Shown here one piece after another: positions 53,071 through 61,431 of a stretch of 64,000 bases of DNA. Location of the stretch: NCBI RefSeq assembly GCF_900696085.1, contig NZ_CAADFC020000033.1, positions 558,001 through 622,000 of the forward strand. Reading direction: 5' to 3'. Each line of letters opens with the position of its first letter. The first letter of the stretch is position 1. The notes beneath the pieces were generated by a model that was not told the origin of the DNA, did not search any database, and saw only the letters and a program-made list of their open reading frames with translations. A program made the translations under genes and the position numbers. The stretch comes from Bradyrhizobium ivorense. GTDB lineage: Bacteria; Pseudomonadota; Alphaproteobacteria; Rhizobiales; Xanthobacteraceae.

Positions 53071-53494
53071 GGTTGCTCCATTGATTCTGGAGTTGGCACG
53101 ATATGGCGGAAAACGCCGAAAAAAACAGGGTTTTCTGCACTCCCCACAGCAATATCGCTGTGGAAAGCCCCCGAATCAGCAATTTTTTCGCGGTTTTTCC
53201 AAGTCAAGGCACTTCCGACCCCTGAAATTACAGGGTTTTGCGCGCCTTCCCGCGTACGGCGATGCGCCCTGGAGCGAATCAAAATGCGCCGCTCGGGCGC
53301 GCGAGCGCGCAGGCGCAATGCGAGTTGCCGAGCGGTGCGCTGCGCCACTTCAGGTTTCGAAAACGATCGTCCAAAAGGCCGAGCCATTAGAAAATGACTC
53401 GGGTTCCCAATCCAAGGTAACATCGGCCGAAGCCCGCCGCCGCCAGCCGGCGGGCCGCTTATGTAAGCGTCGATGTAGCTTTGGAGACCAGCGT
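53071..53494. other. Leader and promoter region of HU and of the peptide ABC operon, with hairpins
   Basis: This 424-bp gap has a perfect hairpin CCACAGC-aatatc-GCTGTGG (53144-53163) that would lie in the HU leader, and a T7 run on the minus strand after it. A TTGACT on the minus strand (53207-53202) could be a -35 box. Near the right end, CCCGCCG/CGGCGGG forms another hairpin about 50 bases before the receptor ATG. No ORF with a ribosome site was found. Confidence 0.4.
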
Positions 53495-55108
53495 ATGGAT
53501 TTGACCCGCCTCGAGATCAACCGCCGCACCGCCCTTTTGACCTCGGCCGCGATCGCGGCCAACGTCATCAATCCGATGCGGGCTTTTGCGCAGGAGGCCC
53601 CGCGCAAGGGCGGCGTGTTCAACGTCCACTACGGCGCCGAGCAGCGCCAGCTCAATCCGAGCATCCAGGCCTCCACCGGCGTCTACATCATCGGCGGCAA
53701 GATTCAGGAGAATCTGGTCGACCTCGACGCCAACGGCCAGCCGGTCGGCGTGCTGGCCGAGAGCTGGGAGGCTGCGCCTGACGGCAAGACCGTCACCTTC
53801 AAGCTGCGCAAGGGCGTGACCTGGCACGACAGCAAGCCGTTCACCTCTGATGACGTCGCCTTCACCGCGATGAACATGTGGAAGAAGATCCTCAACTACG
53901 GATCGACGCTGCAGCTATTCCTGACCGCGGTCGACACCCCCGATCCGCAGACCGCGATCTTCCGCTACGAGCGGCCGATGCCGCTCAACCTGTTGCTGCG
54001 CGCCCTGCCCGATCTCGGCTACGTCTCCGCCAAGCATCTCTATGAGAGCGGCGACATCAGGCAGAACCCGACCAACCTCGCCCCGGTCGGCACCGGCCCG
54101 TTCAAATTCGTCAAATATGAGCGCGGGCAGTATATCATCGCCGACCGCAACCCGGATTACTGGCGGCCGAACGCGCCCTATCTCGATCGCATCGTCTGGA
54201 AGGTGATCACCGACCGCGCGGCCGCGGCGGCGCAGATGGAGGCCGGCGAGCTGCATTATAGCCCGTTCTCCGGGCTGACCATCTCGGACATGGCGCGGCT
54301 TTCCAAGGACAAGCGCTTCGTCGTCTCGACCAAGGGCAATGAGGGCAACGCTCGCACCAACACCATCGAGTTCAACTTCCGCCGCAAGGAATTGTCCGAC
54401 ATCCGCGTCCGCCGCGCCATCGCGCACGCGATCAACGTGCCGTTCTTCATCGACAACTTCCTCGGCGACTTTGCAAAACTCGGCACCGGGCCGATCCCCT
54501 CGATCTCGACCGACTTTTATCCCGGGCCGAACACGCCGCAATACCCTTACGACAAAGCCAAGGCGATCGCGCTGCTCGACGAGGCTGGCTTCAAGGCCTC
54601 CGGCGGCAACCGCTTCACGCTAAAGCTGTTGCCGGCGCCGTGGGGCGAGGACATCTCGCTGTGGTCGACCTTCATCCAGCAGTCGCTGGGAGAAGTCGGC
54701 ATCCAGGTCGACATCGTGCGCAACGACGGCGGCGGCTTCCTCAAGCAGGTCTATGACGAACACGCCTTCGACCTCGCCACCGGCTGGCACCAGTACCGCA
54801 ACGATCCCGCGGTCTCGACCACGGTGTGGTACCGCTCCGGCCAGCCCAAGGGGGCGCCCTGGACCAACCAGTGGGGCTGGGAGGACAAGACCGTCGACGG
54901 CACCATCGACAATGCCCTCACCGAGCTCGACCCGGTCAAGCGCAAGGCGCTCTATGCCGAGTTCGTCAAGGAGGTGAACACCGAGCTGCCGGTCTGGATG
55001 CCGATCGAGCAGATCTTCGTCACCGTGATCACGGCCAAGGCGCGCAACCACTCCAACACCCCGCGCTGGGGCTCGACCAGCTGGCACGATCTCTGGCTTT
55101 CCGCGTGA
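53495..55108 (+). CDS. Peptide-type ABC transporter substrate-binding protein
   Basis: A 537-residue SBP_bac_5 receptor. The N-terminus (DLTRLEINRRTALLTSAAIAANVINPMRAFAQE) has an RR pair and hydrophobic stretch, suggesting Tat export. The body has GGVFNVHYGAEQRQLNPSI, LRKGVTWHDSKPFTSDDVAFT and PVGTGPFKFVKYERGQYIIADRNPDYW, the family pattern. TGGAGACCAGCG precedes ATG 53495; the long reading frame upstream covers the HU gene and is not real. It is followed, after a repeat, by two permeases and a double ATPase on the same strand. Confidence 0.92.
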   Translation: MDLTRLEINRRTALLTSAAIAANVINPMRAFAQEAPRKGGVFNVHYGAEQRQLNPSIQASTGVYIIGGKIQENLVDLDANGQPVGVLAESWEAAPDGKTVTFKLRKGVTWHDSKPFTSDDVAFTAMNMWKKILNYGSTLQLFLTAVDTPDPQTAIFRYERPMPLNLLLRALPDLGYVSAKHLYESGDIRQNPTNLAPVGTGPFKFVKYERGQYIIADRNPDYWRPNAPYLDRIVWKVITDRAAAAAQMEAGELHYSPFSGLTISDMARLSKDKRFVVSTKGNEGNARTNTIEFNFRRKELSDIRVRRAIAHAINVPFFIDNFLGDFAKLGTGPIPSISTDFYPGPNTPQYPYDKAKAIALLDEAGFKASGGNRFTLKLLPAPWGEDISLWSTFIQQSLGEVGIQVDIVRNDGGGFLKQVYDEHAFDLATGWHQYRNDPAVSTTVWYRSGQPKGAPWTNQWGWEDKTVDGTIDNALTELDPVKRKALYAEFVKEVNTELPVWMPIEQIFVTVITAKARNHSNTPRWGSTSWHDLWLSA

Positions 55109-55136
55109 GGCGATCTGACGCTCGCGGCGGTGTCTC

Positions 55137-55285
55137 CTTCCCCCTCTCCCCGTTCTTCACGGGGAGAGGGTCGGGGTGAGGGGCTCTCTCCACCAGATAA
55201 GTCCATCGATAGACCTGTACCCCCTCACCCGGATCGCATCTTGCGATGCGATCCGACCTCTCCCCGCAGGCGGGGAGAGGTGACG
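55137..55285. repeat. Palindromic intergenic repeat, CTCTCCCC family
   Basis: CCCTCTCCCCGTTCTTCACG-GGGAGAGGG and CCTCTCCCCgcaGGCGGGGAGAGG hairpins are joined by GGTGAGGGGCT...CCCCTCACCC, the same order as at 41112. It lies between the receptor and the permease genes of one transporter, so it may lower expression of the membrane parts relative to the receptor. Confidence 0.7.
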
Positions 55286-55307
55286 GAGAAGCCCGAGCCA
55301 ATCTGAT

Positions 55308-55343
55308 CCGAACCGGTGTCCACTTCGTTCGAAACCGCTATAG
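55308..55343. repeat. Dispersed repeat, GAAGTGGAC/CCGGTTCG type, copy 2 (opposite orientation)
   Basis: ATCCGAACCGGTGTCCACTT continues as CGTTCGAAACCGCTAT; its reverse complement matches 9044-9077 (AGCG-TTTC, CGAAGTGGACACCGGTTCG). This copy lacks the second arm with AAAACGCG. It ends just before the permease ATG at 55351. Confidence 0.55.
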
Positions 55344-55350
55344 ATAACCG

Positions 55351-56328
55351 ATGCGCATCTTGAGCCTTGCGGGGCGGCGGCTGGCCGCCTCGATCCCGAC
55401 CCTGTTCCTGATCCTGATCGGCGTGTTCCTGCTGCTGCAGCTGGCGCCAGGCGACACCGTCGACGCGCTGATGGCGCAGATGGGCGGCGGCGATGCCGCG
55501 ACCGCAAAACAGCTGCGCGAGTTCTATGGGCTCGACCTCTCGGTTCCGGCGCAGCTTGCCAATTACCTGTGGCGGCTGGTGCGGCTCGACCTCGGCTTCT
55601 CCTCGATCTACGGCAAGCCGGTGGCGACCGTGATCCTGGAGCGGCTGCCGCCGACCATCCTGCTGATGATGGCGTCGCTGTCGTTCGCGTTCTTCTTCGG
55701 CCTGGTGTTCGGCGTGATCGCATCGCGCGGCGTCAACCGCTGGCCGGATACGCTGATCTCGACGCTCGGCCTGATCTTCTACGCCACGCCCTCGTTCTGG
55801 TTCGGCCTGATGGCGATCGTGGTGTTCTCGGTCTACCTGCAATGGCTGCCGCCGGGCGGTTTTGAGGACATCGGCACGGTGCAGACCGGAATCTGGCGCG
55901 TGCTCGACATCGCCGCCCACCTGGTGCTGCCGACGCTGACGCTCGGGCTGATCTTCCTCGCGATTTACCTGCGCATCATGCGCGCCTCGATGCTGGAGGT
56001 GCTGAATCTCGACTTCGTGCGCACCGCGCGCGCCAAGGGCCTGGACGAGACCCATGTCATCACCCGCCACGTGCTGCGCAACGCCCTGCTGCCGATGGTG
56101 ACGCTGATCGGCCTGCAGGCCGGCACCATGCTCGGCGGCTCGGTGGTGGTCGAAAGCGTGTTCTCGCTGCCCGGTCTCGGCCGCCTCGCCTATGAATCCG
56201 TGGTGCAGCGCGACCTCAACACCCTGCTCGGCATCGTGTTCGTCTCGGCGCTGCTCGTCATCACCGTGAACTTCGTCGTCGACCTGCTCTACGCGCGGCT
56301 CGATCCGCGCATCGCGGCGGAGGGCTGA
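55351..56328 (+). CDS. Peptide-type ABC transporter permease (DppB-like)
   Basis: A 325-residue inner-membrane permease. The N-terminal helix LAASIPTLFLILIGVFLLLQLAPGD and the EAA loop FVRTARAKGLDETHVITRHVLRNALLP are typical, as is the ending NFVVDLLYARLDPRI. Three bases separate it from the second permease. The ligand is set by the receptor at 53495 and is unknown. Confidence 0.93.
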   Translation: MRILSLAGRRLAASIPTLFLILIGVFLLLQLAPGDTVDALMAQMGGGDAATAKQLREFYGLDLSVPAQLANYLWRLVRLDLGFSSIYGKPVATVILERLPPTILLMMASLSFAFFFGLVFGVIASRGVNRWPDTLISTLGLIFYATPSFWFGLMAIVVFSVYLQWLPPGGFEDIGTVQTGIWRVLDIAAHLVLPTLTLGLIFLAIYLRIMRASMLEVLNLDFVRTARAKGLDETHVITRHVLRNALLPMVTLIGLQAGTMLGGSVVVESVFSLPGLGRLAYESVVQRDLNTLLGIVFVSALLVITVNFVVDLLYARLDPRIAAEG

Positions 56329-56330
56329 CG

Positions 56331-57161
56331 ATGGACGCAATGAACCGCTACTTCCGCAGCCCGGCCGCCGTGATCGGCCTGATCCTGCTGCTGCTCGTGA
56401 TCGCGATGGCGGTCAGCGCTGGCTTCCTCTACCCGCGCGATCCGCTGGCGCTGGCGGGACGGCCGCTGATCTGGCCGTTCTCCAACCCGCGCTTCCTGCT
56501 CGGCACCGACAATTCCGGACGCGATATCGCCGCGCAGATCTTCTACGGCGCGCGCATCTCGCTCTTGATCGGCGGCGTCGCCACCGCGATCGCGATCCTG
56601 ATCGGCATCCTGGTCGGCGCCTTCGCCGGCTATTACGGCGGCTGGGTCGACAATGTCCTGATGCGGATCACGGAGGCGTTCCAGACCCTGCCGAACTTCG
56701 TGCTGCTGCTGGTCTTGGTCGCGGTGTTCGGCTCGACCCTGACCACGGTGACGATCGCGGTCGGCGTGGTGTCGTGGCCGGCGCCGGCGCGGCTGACCCG
56801 CGCCGAGTTCCTGTCGCTGCGCAACCGTGAATTCGTCCAGGCCGGCAAGACCCTCGGCATGCGGGACGTGCAGCTGATCCTCGGCGAGATCCTGCCCAAC
56901 GCGCTGCCGCCGGTCATCGTGTATGCCAGCGTGGTGATGGCGGTCGCGATCCTCCTGGAGAGCGCGCTTGCTTTCTTAAGGCTGTCCGATCCCAACGTCG
57001 CCTCCTGGGGCAATCTAATCGGGCTCGGCCGCGACGTGCTCCGCGTGCAGTGGTATGTCTCGGCGATCCCCGGCATTGCGATCCTGGTCACCGTGCTCGC
57101 GGTGTCGCTGGTCGGCCAGGGCCTCAACGATGCGCTCAATCCGAGGCTGAAGAGCCGATGA
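56331..57161 (+). CDS. Peptide-type ABC transporter permease (DppC-like)
   Basis: A 276-residue permease, partner of the one before. It has LLGTDNSGRDIAAQIFYGARISL and the EAA loop FVQAGKTLGMRDVQLILGEILPNALPP. The C-terminal VSLVGQGLNDALNPRLKSR is the family ending. Its stop overlaps the ATPase ATG by four bases (ATGA). Confidence 0.93.
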   Translation: MDAMNRYFRSPAAVIGLILLLLVIAMAVSAGFLYPRDPLALAGRPLIWPFSNPRFLLGTDNSGRDIAAQIFYGARISLLIGGVATAIAILIGILVGAFAGYYGGWVDNVLMRITEAFQTLPNFVLLLVLVAVFGSTLTTVTIAVGVVSWPAPARLTRAEFLSLRNREFVQAGKTLGMRDVQLILGEILPNALPPVIVYASVVMAVAILLESALAFLRLSDPNVASWGNLIGLGRDVLRVQWYVSAIPGIAILVTVLAVSLVGQGLNDALNPRLKSR

Positions 57162-58783
57162 GCGACACCGTCCTTTCGCTCGATCGGCTGACCGTGCGGC
57201 TGCCCAGAGGCGCCGACCGGCCGCATGCGCTGTCCGATGTGTCGCTGTCGGTCGCGTCAAACGAGATCCTCTGCGTGGTCGGTGAATCCGGCTCCGGCAA
57301 ATCGATGATGGCCAACACCATCATGCGGCTGTTGCCGAACGAGGTGAGCATCGAACAGGGCCGGATGATGTTCGACGGCCACGACCTCTGCGCCGCCGAC
57401 CCGTCCGAGATGCGCGATGTGCGCGGCGCCGGCATCGCGATGATTTTTCAGGAGCCGATGACCGCGCTCAATCCGCTGCGCACCATCGGCGACCAGATCG
57501 GCGAGATGTTTGCGATCCACACACAACTCTCGAAGGCCGAGATCGCGGCACGGGTGCAGGCGCTGCTCGAGGACGTCCGGATTCCCGATCCGAAGGCCGC
57601 GGCAAAGGCCTATCCGCACGAGCTCTCCGGCGGCCAGCGCCAGCGCGCCATGATCGCGATGGCGCTGGCGCTCGATCCGAAGCTGCTGATCGCGGACGAG
57701 CCGACCACCGCGCTCGACGTCACCACGCAGGCGCAGATCTTGAAACTGATCCGCGATCTGCAGCAGCGCAAGAAGACGGCGGTGCTGTTCATCACCCACG
57801 ATTTCGGCGTGGTCGCCGAGATCGCCGACCGCGTTGTGGTGATGCAGCATGGCGTGATCGTCGAACAGGGCGCGGCGGAGAAGGTGCTGAACGATCCGCA
57901 GCATGCTTACACAAAACAGCTGATCGCGGCCGTTCCACCGCTGAAGGCGCCGGCGCCGCGGCTGCTCTCCGGCAAGAGCATCCTGACCATCGACGGCGTC
58001 TCAAAAACCTACCGTACCGGCGGCTTCCTCGGCCGCGGCGCCCGGGTCACGGACGCCGTGAAGAACGTATCGCTGCATTTGCCGCGCGGCGCGACGCTCG
58101 GCATCGTCGGCGAGTCCGGTTCGGGCAAATCGACGCTGGCGCGCTGCATCGTCCGGCTGATCGATCCCGACGCCGGATCGATCCGGCTCGACGGCAGGGA
58201 CTGGGCCAAGCTCACGCGCGATGAAGTGCGCGGCGAGACCCGCCACATCCAGATGGTGTTCCAGGATCCGTTCGCCTCGCTCAACCCGCGCCGCAAGGCG
58301 GCCGAACTGGTGGCGCAGGGACCGATCGTGCACGGCACCGACCGCGCCACCGCGATTGTGGAAGCGCGAAAGCTGTTCGAGCTTGTCGGCCTCGATCCGT
58401 CCGCCGGCGATCGCTACCCGCACGAATTCTCCGGCGGCCAGCGGCAACGCATCGGGCTCGCCCGGGCACTGGCGTTGAAGCCGGACGTGCTGGTTGCCGA
58501 CGAGCCGGTCTCGGCGCTCGATGTCTCGGTGCAGGCGCAGGTGCTGAAACTGCTCGCGGGGCTGCGGCAGCAGCTCGGCCTCTCCATCATCTTCATCACC
58601 CACGATCTGCGGGTCGCCGCGCAGATCTGCGATCTCGTCGCCGTGATGAAGGATGGCGCCGTGGTCGAGCAAGGCCTGACGGCCGAGGTGTTCGGCAACC
58701 CGCAGCATCCCTACACGCAGGCGCTGCTGTCGGCGATCCCCGGCGGCGCGTTCGCGCGCGAGCACGGCACCGCAACCGTGTAG
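57158..58783 (+). CDS. Peptide-type ABC transporter ATPase with two fused nucleotide-binding domains
   Basis: A 541-residue ATPase combining OppD- and OppF-like halves. Half one has GESGSGKSMMAN, LSGGQRQR and LLIADEPTTALD; half two has GESGSGKSTLAR, FSGGQRQR and VLVADEPVSALD. Both switch His residues (FITHD) are present. The shape matches GsiA/YejF-type fused ATPases. The CxxxxxC tail after half one, found in separate OppD subunits, is absent, as usual in the fusion. It is the last gene of the operon begun at 53495. Confidence 0.93.
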   Translation: MSDTVLSLDRLTVRLPRGADRPHALSDVSLSVASNEILCVVGESGSGKSMMANTIMRLLPNEVSIEQGRMMFDGHDLCAADPSEMRDVRGAGIAMIFQEPMTALNPLRTIGDQIGEMFAIHTQLSKAEIAARVQALLEDVRIPDPKAAAKAYPHELSGGQRQRAMIAMALALDPKLLIADEPTTALDVTTQAQILKLIRDLQQRKKTAVLFITHDFGVVAEIADRVVVMQHGVIVEQGAAEKVLNDPQHAYTKQLIAAVPPLKAPAPRLLSGKSILTIDGVSKTYRTGGFLGRGARVTDAVKNVSLHLPRGATLGIVGESGSGKSTLARCIVRLIDPDAGSIRLDGRDWAKLTRDEVRGETRHIQMVFQDPFASLNPRRKAAELVAQGPIVHGTDRATAIVEARKLFELVGLDPSAGDRYPHEFSGGQRQRIGLARALALKPDVLVADEPVSALDVSVQAQVLKLLAGLRQQLGLSIIFITHDLRVAAQICDLVAVMKDGAVVEQGLTAEVFGNPQHPYTQALLSAIPGGAFAREHGTATV

Positions 58784-58798
58784 CCGGGCACGCGCGGC

Positions 58799-59944
58799 CT
58801 ACTCCGCCGCTTGTGGCTTGGGCTCCTCGCGCAGCCGGAAGCGCTTCAGCAATCCGGATACCGTGTCGCGGAAGCCGCCATATTCCAGCTCTGAATAGGG
58901 CAGCATCGCAGCGCCGGACCAGCCCTGGCTACGCATCTCGATCGCCTTGCGCTGCGCGCGCTGGCGAACCTCGTCCCACGCAAGGTTGTCAAAGAAATCG
59001 GTATAGGACTCCGAGAACTTCCCGTCCCGGTCGATCGAGAAGCCGACGCAGGACACGATCGGCAGGCAGTACATCCCCGTCACCGGGGTGTTGAGCGGCA
59101 CCGGCATGAGCGGCATCACATGCGAGCCGCGCGCATCGCCGCCCACGAAGTGCGCCTTGGCGAAGGGCGAGATGATTTCTTCGGGCGCGGCGAATATGCC
59201 CTGGTTCCTGACGACCGCGACCGGATCATCCTTGCCGGTGTATTTGCCTGCGATGGAGTGAAGACGCTGCGCCGAAACGGCGACGGCGACCTCGCCATAG
59301 GTTTTCGAGACGATGCGATCAATGCCGAAGCGCTCGTTGTCGCGAAGCAGCGCCGCAATGTGGTAGCCGTCCGCGGGCGCATCGAGTTCGATCACGCTGT
59401 CGCCGGCCGTGTTGTCCATATCGATGATATGGAAACGGAAGCCCTTGATCATCGGGGGCAGCATCAGCCCGGCGCAATACATGGGATCGGCAAAAGCCAG
59501 ATAGAGCGGCAGGTTGTAGGCGCCGGGGCCGCATTTGTCTGCGGCGAACACCATGAAGGACTCCGCGGGTCTCGCGCCCGCGAGGCTGTGGTCGAAGCTG
59601 AGTTCGGCGACGGCCGGGCCCGCGCCGCGAACGTTTCCGGAAGGGGCGTCGACGAGAAGATCCTGGCCGGCGCCGTAGAGCCCGGAGGTCTTCGCAACCG
59701 CAGTGGCCGCGAGAAACGTCTTCCAGGCGAATTGGTGGACTTCGGAGCTCCCTTCGCCCCGCGTGTGCGTCATGATGATCGCAATGTCGTCGCCGGTATG
59801 GCGCACGAACCCGTCGATCAGGAGACCGTTGTCGATCGCTTTCGCGACCTCCCCTTCGACAGCCGCCATCATGCGCGCAGATGGTTTCGTGTGGCCCCCA
59901 ACGGAGCCAATGTCAGCCTTGATGACCGAAATGGTGAGTTTCAT
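58799..59944 (-). CDS. Archaeal-type (class V) fructose-1,6-bisphosphate aldolase/phosphatase
   Basis: A 381-residue bifunctional enzyme that joins triose phosphates to fructose 1,6-bisphosphate and dephosphorylates it to fructose 6-phosphate, a one-way gluconeogenic step known mostly from archaea and deep-branching bacteria. The start is ATG 59944 (MKLTISVIKADIGSVGGHTKPS). Expected metal ligands are all seen: D11, H18, D52, D53, Q94, D95 and D136. The aldolase pair Y235 and K238 (GKYTGKDDP) matches the Tyr/Lys of archaeal enzymes. It lies downstream of a pyrophosphate-type phosphofructokinase gene, with 214 bp between. Family membership is clear; a lateral origin is inference. Confidence 0.93.
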   Translation of the reverse strand: MKLTISVIKADIGSVGGHTKPSARMMAAVEGEVAKAIDNGLLIDGFVRHTGDDIAIIMTHTRGEGSSEVHQFAWKTFLAATAVAKTSGLYGAGQDLLVDAPSGNVRGAGPAVAELSFDHSLAGARPAESFMVFAADKCGPGAYNLPLYLAFADPMYCAGLMLPPMIKGFRFHIIDMDNTAGDSVIELDAPADGYHIAALLRDNERFGIDRIVSKTYGEVAVAVSAQRLHSIAGKYTGKDDPVAVVRNQGIFAAPEEIISPFAKAHFVGGDARGSHVMPLMPVPLNTPVTGMYCLPIVSCVGFSIDRDGKFSESYTDFFDNLAWDEVRQRAQRKAIEMRSQGWSGAAMLPYSELEYGGFRDTVSGLLKRFRLREEPKPQAAE

Positions 59945-60158
59945 GAGCATCCCTCCGACCGCAACGCAGCGCCTTCGCCTCGGCGCTCGCTGCGCCGGGG
60001 GCGACGGCGCGCTCATTTGCGAAAAGAACGTCGTGTGTTGCGACAGGTTCCCTGCGCAAATTGCTTGGGGAACTATGGCCCCTCCGTCACCGACTGTCGA
60101 TACGGGCTATCGACGCATCTGGAATAACTCGTGATGCTCGATGGGGTTACCACCCGCC
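59945..60158. other. Spacer between phosphofructokinase and FBP aldolase/phosphatase genes
   Basis: A 214-bp gap on the minus strand that may carry a separate promoter for the aldolase/phosphatase gene. TTGCG and CGCAA form a loose inverted repeat near 60039-60060; no terminator hairpin with a T tail was recognised. The two genes could be cotranscribed or separately controlled. Confidence 0.3.
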
Positions 60159-61346
60159 CTATGAAGCGCGGTTGAGAAAAATTGGCAGCCCCCGCTTGTT
60201 GGAGTAGAGAGGACGGTAGCGCTCCGTGTTGTACGCGGTGGCAACGTCCAATTTGCGCGGCCCAAGCCTGGCGTCAGGTATAGGCACGAGGTCGTAGCGG
60301 CCCTCGACCAGCGCCGACATCAGACCCGTTTTGCCTTCCAGGATCGCATCGTAGGCCAAGTTGCCGAACGTCAGCGCGACAAGCTTGTCGATGAAATCCG
60401 GATCGCCCGATCGCAGATCGTAGGTGAGGTCAGAGACGATAGTCTCCTCGCCGGAGCGCCGCTTGATCTCGTCGGCGAATGCTTCGGCCACGCTCGCCTT
60501 CCTGCGGTGCCCGTAGGCGTCGGGATCGCCGTATTCCTGCACCTTGTAACCCTCCCACTCGGCGCCCTCGCTGAGCACGATCAGCGCGTAGTTGCTTGGG
60601 TTGCCGCGCTTGTCCTCGACGAGAAGCTGGATCAACTTGTCGAGGTTGACCTTGTACTCCGGTATGGCGCATCGGATCGAGGTCGCGTAGGCGGTGTAAA
60701 ATGCCGTAAACCCGGCATCGCGGCCAAAGATGCGGAAAATGCCAATTCGCTCGTGCGAGCCGACAGTGGTGCGCTGCCGCTGGATGGCTTCGCTGGCGCG
60801 GGTGATCGCAGTCGAGAAACCGATGCAGTACTCGGTGTTGCGGACGTCGTTGTCCATCGTCTTCGGGATGGCAATGATCTTGACGCCAAGTCTATTCAGC
60901 TTGTCAGCATAGCTGAGCGTATCGTCGCCGCCGATCGCGATCAGATGCTCGATGCCGAGCCCTGCGAGGTTCGCCAGCACCTTGTCCGTGAGGTCCCACG
61001 TCTTGGTTGCGATCCCGTCCTTGGTACTCTGGGAAACTGGAAAGTCCTGCCCGACGAGATGATTGGGCAGCTTCTTCATTTTGGAGGGATTGGTGCGGCT
61101 CGAGTGCAGCACGGTGCCGCCGCGCCGGTCGATGATGCGCGTGTTTTCGCGGTTCAGCGGGATGACGTAGTGAGACTTGCTGGCCGGGTCGTCGAGGTTC
61201 ACGTGCGTGAGGGCCTCCCAACCACGGCGGAGACCGACAACCTCAATGTCGTCCTCGCTGCCGCGATAAGTCACACTCTTGATCACAGCATTGAGGCCGG
61301 GAACGTCACCGCCTCCGGTGAGAATACCAATGCGCTTCCTCGCCAT
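60159..61346 (-). CDS. pfp: 6-phosphofructokinase, probably pyrophosphate-dependent
   Basis: A 395-residue phosphofructokinase. The donor-specificity residues are those of pyrophosphate enzymes: Asp in IGGDDTLSY where ATP enzymes have Gly, and Lys in PKTMDND where ATP enzymes have Gly. The start motif GILTGGGDVPGLNAVIK is intact. GGGAGGTGGGC precedes ATG 61346, which is preferred to the GTG six bases upstream. Such enzymes work in both directions and also act on sedoheptulose phosphates in some bacteria. Together with the adjoining FBP aldolase/phosphatase it forms a hexose-phosphate control pair. Confidence 0.9.
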   Translation of the reverse strand: MARKRIGILTGGGDVPGLNAVIKSVTYRGSEDDIEVVGLRRGWEALTHVNLDDPASKSHYVIPLNRENTRIIDRRGGTVLHSSRTNPSKMKKLPNHLVGQDFPVSQSTKDGIATKTWDLTDKVLANLAGLGIEHLIAIGGDDTLSYADKLNRLGVKIIAIPKTMDNDVRNTEYCIGFSTAITRASEAIQRQRTTVGSHERIGIFRIFGRDAGFTAFYTAYATSIRCAIPEYKVNLDKLIQLLVEDKRGNPSNYALIVLSEGAEWEGYKVQEYGDPDAYGHRRKASVAEAFADEIKRRSGEETIVSDLTYDLRSGDPDFIDKLVALTFGNLAYDAILEGKTGLMSALVEGRYDLVPIPDARLGPRKLDVATAYNTERYRPLYSNKRGLPIFLNRAS

Positions 61347-61431
61347 GCCCACCTCCCAGGATTGGTATGTCGCATAACGCCAGCGTCAGGTTGCGGGTTC
61401 CGTAGGCTGTCCGCCGGCGACCCTTCTTGCT

